NCBI GenBank assembly: GCA_016934605.1
Contig: JAFGSO010000234.1
Location: 1-10,051, forward strand
Reading direction: 5' to 3'
DNA: 10,051 nt
Source: Calditrichota bacterium
Lineage (GTDB): Bacteria > Calditrichota > Calditrichia > RBG-13-44-9
This document shows, in pieces, positions 1 through 5,891 of the stretch. A model generated the notes under the pieces. That model was not told the origin of the DNA. It saw only the letters and a program-made list of their open reading frames with translations, and made no database searches. The position numbers and the translations under genes are program-made. The first letter of the stretch is position 1, and every line of letters starts with the position of its first letter.

Positions 1-277
1 AACCAGCTTCAAATCAAGGTACATTAGTGAATTGTTCGTAATTGACTTATATCAAAAAATTTCGGAGCTAAGGCAATAATCATATAATTATTTACAGAAA
101 TATTTACATAAAAGGCAATTTCCATCGTATATTTTAGAATGGAAAGTACCTTTACTTCAATTAATGTGGATGAAAATATTATCCATCTTTTTGTGTGATG
201 CTCATCATAACAGGAATAATAATAATTCTGCATTTTAAGTGATGGATGTTGTTTTCCGAAAAGAGGAGAAAAAATTA
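1..277. other. Non-coding leader region before the Ig-repeat lipoprotein gene
   Basis: No convincing gene is seen here. The region is strongly AT-rich. A 12-base palindrome, TGATG-CT-CATCA, lies at 196-207. A poor sigma70-like pair surrounds it: TTGTGT at 191-196 and AATAAT at 215-220, with an 18-base spacer. These could be the promoter and an operator for the lipoprotein gene, but the -35 match is only about half. A short AAT repeat follows at 215-226. An open frame on the minus strand (233-24) has no recognisable features and is taken as chance. Confidence 0.3.
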
Positions 278-1228
278 ATGCATTTGAGAAAATTTTTCGT
301 TTTTTTTATAATGTTATTTTTCAGTACTGCACTATTCCTGCAATGTCCCCCGGAAATCCCGGATGAAACCCCTCCCATAGTTAACATTATTTATCCGGTT
401 GAGGGACAGGCTGTATCCGGGACGGTAAAAGTCTCAGTCGGAGCCACAGATGAAACGGAGCTGAAACAGATAGATTTATATATAGACGGAGAAAGAATTG
501 CCAGTTCTCCCGGGCCGCTTTTAGAATATGTATGGAATACAGTTCCCATTGCAGATAACAGAAATCACAGTTTATCTGCAATCGCGACAGATGATTCAGA
601 CAATAATGGATTTTCAGGCACTGTAACAGTCCGCGTCGTATCCGGTAATGTTGCCGATACCCTGGCACCGGTCATCACAATTTTAAATCCTGTTACTGGT
701 TCAACCGTCAGGGATACTGTTACTGTTACAGCTCAGGTGGTCGACGACAGTCCCATTGAGCGTGTTGATTACTATGTGGATGGAAAGCTCGATTTCAGTG
801 CTACACAGTCTCCTTTTGATTTTTTTTGGAACGTTCAAACTTTTGACGATGGCACAACTCATAACCTTTATGCACGAGCATACGACATAAATGGCAATAC
901 CGGAATATCCAATATTGTAAGTGTCACAATTCAAAATAACGATAATATTCCTCCTACAGTCCTGATTATATATCCCACAGCAGGATCAGTATTTTCTATC
1001 GGCGATACAGTGGCAATAAGAGCAGATGCCCAGGATAATTTCGGGATACAGAGATTAGAATTTTACATAGATGGTGAATTAAAAATTACCGATACATCCA
1101 GACCATATTCTTATCTCTGGGACACAACCGGTTATACCACCGGTCAGACCCACACAATTTACGTGAAGGCGTTTGATCTATCCCAGAATAGCAGTTCGCA
1201 ACTGATTACGGTAACCGTCAATCCATAG
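278..1228 (+). CDS. Putative lipoprotein with three bacterial Ig-like repeats
   Basis: Predicted exported, membrane-anchored protein of 316 residues. The frame is open from a GTG at 239, but the ATG at 278 is preferred because AAGAGGAG (261-268) lies about 9 bases before it and the protein then begins with a proper signal peptide (basic HLRKFF, then a hydrophobic core to about residue 21). Cys23 follows in LFLQC, a loose lipobox with Gln at -1. The rest consists of three repeats of about 90 residues (about 32-120, 128-218 and 224-315). Each starts with a PP/AP-V-I motif, contains an F/Y-Y-x-DG strand, a W in the middle and A-x-D near the end. This fits the bacterial Ig-like fold of the Big_9 type. 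Such domains usually act as spacers or in adhesion. No catalytic domain or C-terminal sorting domain is present, so the function is unknown. The lipoprotein call is less sure than the Ig call. Confidence 0.85.
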   Translation: MHLRKFFVFFIMLFFSTALFLQCPPEIPDETPPIVNIIYPVEGQAVSGTVKVSVGATDETELKQIDLYIDGERIASSPGPLLEYVWNTVPIADNRNHSLSAIATDDSDNNGFSGTVTVRVVSGNVADTLAPVITILNPVTGSTVRDTVTVTAQVVDDSPIERVDYYVDGKLDFSATQSPFDFFWNVQTFDDGTTHNLYARAYDINGNTGISNIVSVTIQNNDNIPPTVLIIYPTAGSVFSIGDTVAIRADAQDNFGIQRLEFYIDGELKITDTSRPYSYLWDTTGYTTGQTHTIYVKAFDLSQNSSSQLITVTVNP

Positions 1229-1291
1229 TCAGAAAAATACAGCTTTCATTTTTGTGAATCGTTAGTTCAGTGCAATTAGTAAATCATTTCA

Positions 1292-1320
1292 TTGTTATTG
1301 TTAAGAGAAAGTTTTATCTT
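1292..1320 (+). promoter_or_regulatory. Weak sigma70-like promoter candidate for the Yip1-type gene
   Basis: TTGTTA at 1292-1297 and TATCTT at 1315-1320 are separated by 17 bases. Each matches the consensus at four of six positions. The pair lies about 45 bases upstream of the start codon at 1365, in the 136-base gap after the Ig-repeat gene. In AT-rich DNA such a match can easily arise by chance. Confidence 0.2.
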
Positions 1321-1364
1321 ATATCTGTACATTCAGAATACGATCAGAGAAATGAGGAGGAACC

Positions 1365-1880
1365 ATGAAGATTTTCTGGAATCGAATTGTCAGAGTACTC
1401 AGATTAGAAAAGCAGGTATTCGAAGAAGTTGAGGCAGATCAAACTGCCCTTCCCCAGGCTCTTGGGCTTGTTATACTGGCCAGTTTTGCTTCAGGGATCG
1501 CCACTATTTCCGGAGGACTGGACGCTTCTTTGTTTTCTGGAACTCTGGGATCACTGATCGGATGGTTTGTCATGTCCTATATCATTTATTTCGTGGGAGC
1601 GCGTATACTTCCGGAACCTCAAACGAAAGCAGATTATGGACAACTTTTACGCACCATCGGATTTGCCACAGCCCCAGGCCTCATTGCCGTATTTGGAATA
1701 ATACCTTTCCTCTATACTATTTCTGCCCTGGTAGCTTCTGTCTGGATGCTTATAGCAATTGTCATTGCCGTTCGTCAGGCCCTTGATTATACCAGTACCG
1801 GCCGGGCCATTATTGTCAGTGTTATCGGGTGGATTATCTATGCTCTGCTGGCGTGGGTATTCCGTGTTATCGTTCATTAA
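1365..1880 (+). CDS. Yip1-domain family integral membrane protein
   Basis: A 171-residue inner-membrane protein. A strong ribosome binding site (GAGGAGG, 1354-1360) stands 4 bases before the ATG. Residues 1-28 form a basic then acidic amphipathic segment (NRIVRVLRLEKQVFEEVEAD), which typically opens bacterial Yip1 (PF04893) proteins. Five hydrophobic segments follow at about 31-50, 60-79, 97-115, 118-137 and 147-169. The segment Y91-R96 (YGQLLR) with the following F-A-x-A-P is also typical of the family. Eukaryotic Yip1 proteins act with Rab GTPases in vesicle traffic; the role of bacterial members is not established, and no enzyme motif is visible. The gene is convergent with pyruvate kinase, with only 41 bases between stop codons and no clear terminator there. 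Confidence 0.8.
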   Translation: MKIFWNRIVRVLRLEKQVFEEVEADQTALPQALGLVILASFASGIATISGGLDASLFSGTLGSLIGWFVMSYIIYFVGARILPEPQTKADYGQLLRTIGFATAPGLIAVFGIIPFLYTISALVASVWMLIAIVIAVRQALDYTSTGRAIIVSVIGWIIYALLAWVFRVIVH

Positions 1881-1921
1881 TGCTATTATAATACGGGCCG
1901 GGATAGAGACTCATTGCCAAA

Positions 1922-3349
1922 TCAGGATATCTTTCCAGCTGTTACCTGGTTAATTGAACCCGGTTCACCAAGTGGATATCCACTGGTGAAAACATAGTGA
2001 TCGCCTTTTTTCAATAATTTTTTCTTCCTGGCGATTTTCAAAGCCTCATCGAATAGTACGGCGGCATCTTTCTGCAGTGCATTTTTAACCGGATAAACGC
2101 CCCATACCAGAGCCAGCTGGTGATAAACATCTTCCTCGGGAGTTAATGCCAGAATACAGCTTTTCGGCCGGTATCTGGCTATAGCCCGGGCAGTGTATCC
2201 TGTTCTGGTAATGGCAAAAATAAGCGGTGCCTTCAAATCTCTGGCTACTATGGTAGCAGAATGTGAAATGGATTCCGGAATCAGGGAAGAATCACTGGTC
2301 TCAATTATTGTAGATTCCTTATAATAATTCAGATATTCTTCCGCTTTTATGGCTATTTTTGACATCACCCCTACTGCTTTTACCGGATATTTTCCAATGG
2401 CGCTCTCCTCCGATAGCATTACCGCATCAGTGCCATCCAGTATGGCATTGGCAACATCATTTACTTCAGCGCGCGTTGGAACCGGTGATTCTACCATGGA
2501 ACGCAACATCTGCGTTGCTGTGATAACCGGTTTACCCATTCGATTCGCCAGATTAATCATTTTTTTCTGGATAAACGGTACATTTTCCGGTTCGATATCT
2601 ACACCCAGATCTCCCCTGGCCACCATTATAGCATCAAAGCCATTAATGATTTCATCCAGATTCTCAATAGCTTCATGTTTTTCCAGCTTTGCAACCAGAG
2701 GGACAGAACGTCCTGATTTCTTGAAGATTGGCTCCACTTTGTCTCGGTCCGAAGCCTTTCTAACAAATGACATTGCCACCAGATCAACGCCATTTTCAAG
2801 TCCGAACAACAAATCTTTTTCGTCTTTTTTTGTCAGAGTCGGTACCTGAAATGTGCCAGATGGAAAATTAACACCCTTACGGGAATAAATATTTCCTCCG
2901 ATAATGACCGTACAATAAACCGAGGATCCCTCTATTTTTTCAATTTTTAATTCCAGATCTCCATCGGAAAGTAACAATTTTGCTCCTGGAAATACATCTT
3001 TATGAAATCTTTTATAATTCACCTCGATTCTTTTGACTTGAGATGCTGAATCCTTTTTTTCGGAATCAAGAATCAATGTTTCACCGGGTGATACCTGAAG
3101 CGGTTCGTTTTCAATTTTTCCTAATCGAATTTTGGGACCGGTAAGATCCTGAAGAATCGCAATGGGTTTATTATAATTTCTTCTGATTTCTTTAATATGT
3201 TTTATCGTTTCCAGATGAGATTGATGTGTGCCATGAGAAAAATTAAGGCGAAAAACATTGACGCCGCTTTCAATCATTTTTTTCAAAATTTCGGGATTCT
3301 GGCTGGCCGGTCCCACAGTGGCCACTATTTTGGTATGTTTGAATTTCAT
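1922..3349 (-). CDS. pyk: Pyruvate kinase
   Basis: Cytoplasmic glycolytic enzyme converting phosphoenolpyruvate and ADP to pyruvate and ATP. The 475 residues match a standard bacterial pyruvate kinase without the extra C-terminal PEP-utiliser domain. Visible motifs are the N-terminal IVATVGPAS (8-16) and FRLNFSHG (33-40), the catalytic Lys221 and Mg-ligand Glu223 (VAKLEK), Mg-ligand Asp247 in ARGDLG, TATQML (277-282) with PTRAE (291-295), and LSEESAIGKYP (312-322). The spacing of 221/223/247 equals that of 270/272/296 in the rabbit muscle enzyme. The C-terminal allosteric-type domain runs from about 355 to the end (TRTGYTARAIA at 381-391). Lys73 in TGPKIRLG replaces the Glu117 of K+-dependent enzymes, which predicts K+-independent activity. 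The start ATG is directly before the conserved N-terminus; the ribosome binding site is weak (a GGA about 10 bases upstream). The gene appears monocistronic. Confidence 0.97.
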   Translation of the reverse strand: MKFKHTKIVATVGPASQNPEILKKMIESGVNVFRLNFSHGTHQSHLETIKHIKEIRRNYNKPIAILQDLTGPKIRLGKIENEPLQVSPGETLILDSEKKDSASQVKRIEVNYKRFHKDVFPGAKLLLSDGDLELKIEKIEGSSVYCTVIIGGNIYSRKGVNFPSGTFQVPTLTKKDEKDLLFGLENGVDLVAMSFVRKASDRDKVEPIFKKSGRSVPLVAKLEKHEAIENLDEIINGFDAIMVARGDLGVDIEPENVPFIQKKMINLANRMGKPVITATQMLRSMVESPVPTRAEVNDVANAILDGTDAVMLSEESAIGKYPVKAVGVMSKIAIKAEEYLNYYKESTIIETSDSSLIPESISHSATIVARDLKAPLIFAITRTGYTARAIARYRPKSCILALTPEEDVYHQLALVWGVYPVKNALQKDAAVLFDEALKIARKKKLLKKGDHYVFTSGYPLGEPGSINQVTAGKIS

Positions 3350-3370
3350 GATTTAATTGTCCAGATTTTG

Positions 3371-3398
3371 CTCTGTGATCTTTGGAAAATATACAGAG
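3371..3398 (-). promoter_or_regulatory. Inverted repeat in the pyruvate kinase leader
   Basis: CTCTGT (3371-3376) and ACAGAG (3393-3398) are perfect 6-base complementary arms around 16 bases that contain a smaller TTT-GG-AAA hairpin. The structure ends about 21 bases before the pyk start codon, so on the minus strand it would fold in the mRNA leader. A TATATT hexamer (3393-3388, minus) resembling a -10 box overlaps one arm, but no good -35 accompanies it. It could be an operator or a leader hairpin, or chance. Confidence 0.25.
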
Positions 3399-3646
3399 AA
3401 AAGCACTTCCCATGAAAGTAAAATTCCAAAACGCTGGTACCCAGATACTGATTTATTACCAAGGAAATTATTTAACATGATTATGCTGACGAATTCACAA
3501 ACTTTACCGTGAATAGATAATACCATATTATTTTCTCGATGCTCTGTGTCTGATAGGATTTCTTCCAATCACCCCTTATTTTGGCTGTATCAAAAGCCAT
3601 GTTTTATTGAATAAAATACATTTCTCTGAATAGAAATAATCACAGA

Positions 3647-3702
3647 ATCTCTCCTCCTTCGGTCCTTCTCTTTAAAAATAGAGAGGATTGGGGATAAGTT
3701 AT
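3647..3702. repeat. Possible degenerate dispersed intergenic repeat
   Basis: The stretch reads as a pyrimidine-rich arm (CTCTCCTCC-TTCGG-TCCTTCTCT), an A-rich centre and then AGAGAGGATTGGGGATAAG. It resembles, in worn form, the CCCTCTCC...GGAGAGGG-CTGGGGTGAGG family of short intergenic repeats seen many times in some bacterial genomes. TCTCT (3666-3670) and AGAGA (3680-3684) can pair. Only one copy lies in this window, so the repeat nature is an inference from its resemblance to such elements. Confidence 0.3.
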
Positions 3703-3852
3703 TAATCTGTTAATTTAGAATTGCTATATTTATACATATAATCTGACTTTTAATACACCAAATAAAAGGGGAAGTTGGCACAGATCCATATCTATTCAAT
3801 TATTTTTACAATAAGACAATATTGTTGTTAATATTTTTTATAGCCAACAGCG

Positions 3853-3910
3853 AAAAAAATGATCTGAGTCTAGAAATAGACATACCACCACTTCGCGGTG
3901 TTTTTAGTCC
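3853..3910 (-). ncRNA. Candidate small RNA or structured 3' element
   Basis: Read on the minus strand, the segment contains two adjacent hairpins and then a run of seven U. The first (3900-3886) is CACCGC-GAA-GUGGUG, a 6-base-pair stem that is fully paired only on the minus strand because it has a G-U pair where the plus strand has an A-C mismatch. The second (3881-3868) is GUCUA-UUUC-UAGAC. The U run is at 3859-3853, 8 bases after the second stem, which is too far for a textbook terminator. A promoter-like sequence lies just upstream (3945-3917). It could be a short independent RNA, or just the 3' untranslated part of the MBL-gene transcript. Confidence 0.2.
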
Positions 3911-3916
3911 GAAATG

Positions 3917-3945
3917 TTTTTATTGCTGTAAATGTGAGGTGTCAA
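3917..3945 (-). promoter_or_regulatory. Sigma70-like promoter candidate facing away from the MBL gene
   Basis: On the minus strand a perfect TTGACA (3945-3940) is followed after 17 bases by TAAAAA (3922-3917), which matches the -10 consensus at four of six positions. Transcription would start near 3910, directly before the two hairpins at 3900-3868. The next real gene downstream is pyk, more than 500 bases away, so this is unlikely to be its main promoter. Confidence 0.25.
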
Positions 3946-3985
3946 CTTCTTTTTCCAGAAGTTTGCAAAAAATTTTATTCTGGAA
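3944..3985 (-). other. Two mutually exclusive hairpins at the 3' end of the MBL-hydrolase gene
   Basis: TTCCAGAA (3953-3960) pairs perfectly with TTCTGGAA (3978-3985) across 17 bases and spans the TAA stop (3977-3975). AACTTC (3944-3949) pairs perfectly with GAAGTT (3958-3963) across 8 bases. The two stems share 3958-3960 and cannot form together. No U run follows either stem on the minus strand, so an intrinsic terminator is not well supported. The inner stem also overlaps the TTGACA of the promoter candidate. Confidence 0.3.
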
Positions 3986-4889
3986 AGAAAAATTCCATAA
4001 ACTCTGCTGCAACAGAAGTTTCCGGAAATATTTTTCTGGCCTCCGTTTCCAGATCCTGCAACTCCTGATCGGTATGCTTGGGATCGTGATGTGAAAGAAT
4101 CAGCTTCTTTACTTTGGCTTTTTTTGCAACTTCACATGCCATCTCAAATGTACTGTGTCCGAATCCCTGGAAAATATCATATTCTTTCAGTGAATACTGG
4201 GCGTCATGAATCAGGACATTGGCATTCTCAGCAAATTTAGCCAGCCGGTTATCTCCCCCGACAAAACCTTCGACATCTGTTGCAAAAACGATAGAGTGTC
4301 CTTTCCGATCTTCAAATTTATAAATAAAAACACCACCTTTAGGATGGGTATAATTCCTCATACAGGAAATACGTCCAATCCAGTTCTCAACCTTACTACT
4401 TTCAGTCGCAGGCACAATCTCGTAACCATCTTTGAAGAAATAAACCATCCTGTTTTCTGCAAATTCAAAATAATTAAACTGGCTCGGCAATTCAGAAATT
4501 GTCACCGGGAAAAATGCGGGACTCATTAATGTATCCAGTATTTCCTCGATGGAGTAATTCAATTGTGTGGGTGTAATAATATTAATTTCTGTTTGAGGCA
4601 TATAAATCATGTTAAAATATGGAAAACCCATCAAATGATCAATATGAGTATGCGTGAAGAACAAATAAAGTTTATCAAACTCCTGATTTTTCTTTCCCGA
4701 CCGTTTTTCCTCCATCAGATCATTACCGAGGTTAATAATGCCGGTTCCAGCATCGACGATAACAATGTGTTTACCGAAATCAACTCTCAGACAGGTTGTG
4801 TTGACACCATATTTAGTAGCATCACCTCTGGTAGGGGGATAACTTCCGCGCACTCCGTAGATCTTAGCCTTCAATGCCGAATTTTCCAT
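3975..4889 (-). CDS. MBL-fold metallo-hydrolase (PhnP / RNase Z-like branch)
   Basis: Metal-dependent hydrolase of the metallo-beta-lactamase fold, probably cytoplasmic (no signal peptide); the substrate is not deducible. Residue numbers refer to the longer form that starts at GTG 4895. The opening GVRGSYP...YGVNTTC is typical of the COG1234/COG1235 group. Metal-binding motifs are present: HTHIDH (82-87, ligands His82, His84, Asp86, His87), His184 in THPKGG, Asp207 in FATD, and His269/His270 in SHHDP. IHDAQY (229-234) and GHST (246-249) are also family hallmarks. Relatives hydrolyse phosphodiesters, but a nuclease or cyclic-nucleotide role is an inference. ATG 4889 is chosen because GGAG (4902-4899) lies 9 bases before it and only 3 bases before the GTG, giving 304 residues. 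The gene follows the bifunctional nuclease by 14 bases, so co-transcription is likely. Confidence 0.9.
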   Translation of the reverse strand: MENSALKAKIYGVRGSYPPTRGDATKYGVNTTCLRVDFGKHIVIVDAGTGIINLGNDLMEEKRSGKKNQEFDKLYLFFTHTHIDHLMGFPYFNMIYMPQTEINIITPTQLNYSIEEILDTLMSPAFFPVTISELPSQFNYFEFAENRMVYFFKDGYEIVPATESSKVENWIGRISCMRNYTHPKGGVFIYKFEDRKGHSIVFATDVEGFVGGDNRLAKFAENANVLIHDAQYSLKEYDIFQGFGHSTFEMACEVAKKAKVKKLILSHHDPKHTDQELQDLETEARKIFPETSVAAEFMEFFFPE

Positions 4890-4903
4890 ACTCACATTCT
4901 CCG

Positions 4904-5452
4904 TTAATGACGTGATTGCAACCTTTTTATCTCATCCCGAATCTTGGCAGCCTTCTCATATTCTTCCTTTTCGACTGCTTCCTGGAGTTCATTTTTAAGC
5001 TTCTGCAACCGATCTTCTGCCAAATTCAACGGACTTCCTTCGGTATCCTGAACATCTTCGGGTGTATAGGCACCTTTTTCCATCACCTCTTCTTCTACAA
5101 AAATCGGAATATTTCTCCTGACAGCCAGGGCGATTGCGTCACTTGGTCTGGAATCTATTTCGTATTTTTTTGAGTCCTGAGTCAGGTAAATAATTGCATA
5201 ATATGTGTTATTCTTTAATTCTGTTACCACTATCCGGTCAATATTCGCCATCAGGGAATCCAGCATGCTAAGAGCCAGATCATGGGTTATTGGCCTTGGT
5301 GGCTTAATCTTTTCCAGACCCAGAGCAATCGACTGTGCTTCATACTCACCTATTATTATCGGCAAAGTGCGATCACCTTTAAGTTCTTTTAAAATAACCC
5401 CACTAGCCTGAGATTGTGTAAGAAACAATCCATTAATTTTTACTTCAATCAT
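4904..5452 (-). CDS. Bifunctional nuclease (BFN/DUF151) domain protein with C-terminal UVR motif
   Basis: A 182-residue cytoplasmic protein. Residues about 3-130 form a BFN domain (PF02577, COG1259), recognised by LPIIIGEYEAQSIALGL (30-46), the helix with PPRPITHDLA (51-60) and the signature IDSRPSDAIALAVR (99-112). Plant members show DNase and RNase activity; the function in bacteria is largely unknown. Residues about 147-181 form a charged helical hairpin ending KAAKIRDEIKRLQ, which matches the UVR motif (PF02151) by which UvrB and UvrC bind each other and which occurs in other proteins such as ClpC and McsA. The start ATG has a GGTGG-type ribosome binding site (within 5466-5458) 5 bases upstream. 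It is the middle gene of a likely three-gene operon, 18 bases after the NifU-domain gene and 14 bases before the MBL gene. A nucleic-acid or stress role is an inference. Confidence 0.92.
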   Translation of the reverse strand: MIEVKINGLFLTQSQASGVILKELKGDRTLPIIIGEYEAQSIALGLEKIKPPRPITHDLALSMLDSLMANIDRIVVTELKNNTYYAIIYLTQDSKKYEIDSRPSDAIALAVRRNIPIFVEEEVMEKGAYTPEDVQDTEGSPLNLAEDRLQKLKNELQEAVEKEEYEKAAKIRDEIKRLQSRH

Positions 5453-5470
5453 TATTACACCACCTTGAAT

Positions 5471-5692
5471 TTATACTGCCTCGACTGACTTGATTTCCGG
5501 CATTTGATTCCGGATATAGCGCTCAATTCCCTCTTTGAGAGTGAGTTGAGCCATGGGACAACCTCCGCAGGCACCCACCAGCCTGACATAGACCACGCCT
5601 TCCCTGATCTCGACAAATTCAACATCTCCCCCATCCATCTGAATACCAGGACGGATATTGTCCAGCAGTTTTTTTACCTTCTCCTCTGTCAT
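5471..5692 (-). CDS. NifU-like C-terminal (Nfu-type) Fe-S scaffold protein
   Basis: A 73-residue protein that consists only of the NifU C-terminal domain (PF01106). Family features are RPGIQMDGGDVEFV (14-27) and the GACGGCP motif, with Cys42 and Cys45 as the pair that holds a labile 4Fe-4S cluster between two subunits. Such proteins pass clusters to apo-enzymes in the cytoplasm. It lacks the IscU-like N-terminal and central ferredoxin domains of full NifU and the A-type domain of E. coli NfuA. The ATG has AAGGAA (5706-5701) 8 bases upstream. It is first in the group with the bifunctional nuclease and MBL hydrolase. A link with the class I fumarase in this window, which needs a 4Fe-4S cluster, is possible but only an inference. 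Confidence 0.93.
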   Translation of the reverse strand: MTEEKVKKLLDNIRPGIQMDGGDVEFVEIREGVVYVRLVGACGGCPMAQLTLKEGIERYIRNQMPEIKSVEAV

Positions 5693-5859
5693 AAAATTTT
5701 TTCCTTTTTATGGTTGATAAAATCCTGAATTACAAAAGGATACCGACACAATTAAATTCCCGCTATCATTTCTTCAATATCTCCCTGAGTTTATTAGTTC
5801 CCATTAGAAGCAGTTTCACATCAATATCCATTAATTATTTTAACAACGCCTTGAGCCAG

Positions 5860-5883
5860 ATCAAAATATCTGATATTTTTGAT
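5860..5883 (-). other. AT-rich odd palindrome just after the cyclodeaminase gene
   Basis: ATCAAAATATC (5860-5870) and GATATTTTTGAT (5872-5883) are complementary over 11 bases with one bulged T, around a single central T (5871). It begins 8 bases after the TGA stop at 5892. It could be a 3' mRNA hairpin (actual loop of three or more bases) or a binding site for a dimeric protein. No U run follows on the minus strand. The core TATCTGATA is shared with the palindrome at 8989-9005. Confidence 0.35.
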
Positions 5884-5891
5884 TGAATTGT

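Larger units (their letters stand above)
3350..3974. other. 625-base AT-rich intergenic region without a convincing gene
   Basis: The region lies between the pyruvate kinase start and the MBL-hydrolase stop. Open frames here (a TTG-started one at 3568-3353 minus and one at 3822-4094 plus that runs into the MBL gene antisense) show no family features and no good start site. It contains the pyk leader repeat, an odd palindrome TTTTATT-G-AATAAAA at 3602-3616, a possible degenerate dispersed repeat near 3647-3702, a 10-base palindrome ACAATATTGT at 3816-3825, and the hairpin cluster at 3853-3985. No tRNA-like T-arm or cloverleaf was seen. The length is unusual compared with the short gaps around the neighbouring genes. 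Confidence 0.5.

Noticed and set aside
24..233. Minus-strand open frame of 69 codons before the Ig-repeat gene
   Set aside because: AT-rich, no ribosome binding site, no domain or signal sequence; likely a chance frame.
1881..1921. Bidirectional terminator between the Yip1-type gene and pyk
   Set aside because: The 41-base gap was inspected and shows no stem with flanking T or A runs.
2349..2849. Long plus-strand frame of 166 codons inside pyruvate kinase
   Set aside because: It is the antisense shadow of the most conserved part of pyk and has a Ser/Thr-rich composition typical of such shadows.
3353..3568. Minus-strand open frame of 71 codons just upstream of pyruvate kinase
   Set aside because: It starts at TTG, has low-complexity composition with no recognisable motif, and spans the pyk leader repeat.
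3775..3800. TTGGCAC resembling the -24 half of a sigma54 promoter
   Set aside because: The required GC of the -12 element is missing at the right distance.
3886..3905. Plus-strand intrinsic terminator (hairpin followed by TTTTT)
   Set aside because: There is no plus-strand gene upstream to terminate and the stem has an A-C mismatch on that strand; the minus-strand fold is better.
3861..3916. Hammerhead-like impression from CTGAGTC and GTCCGAAATG
   Set aside because: The invariant CTGANGA core and the required three-way stem pairing are not present.
3822..4094. Plus-strand open frame of 90 codons
   Set aside because: Its second half is antisense to the MBL-hydrolase gene, which has clear catalytic motifs, and the first half covers the hairpin cluster.
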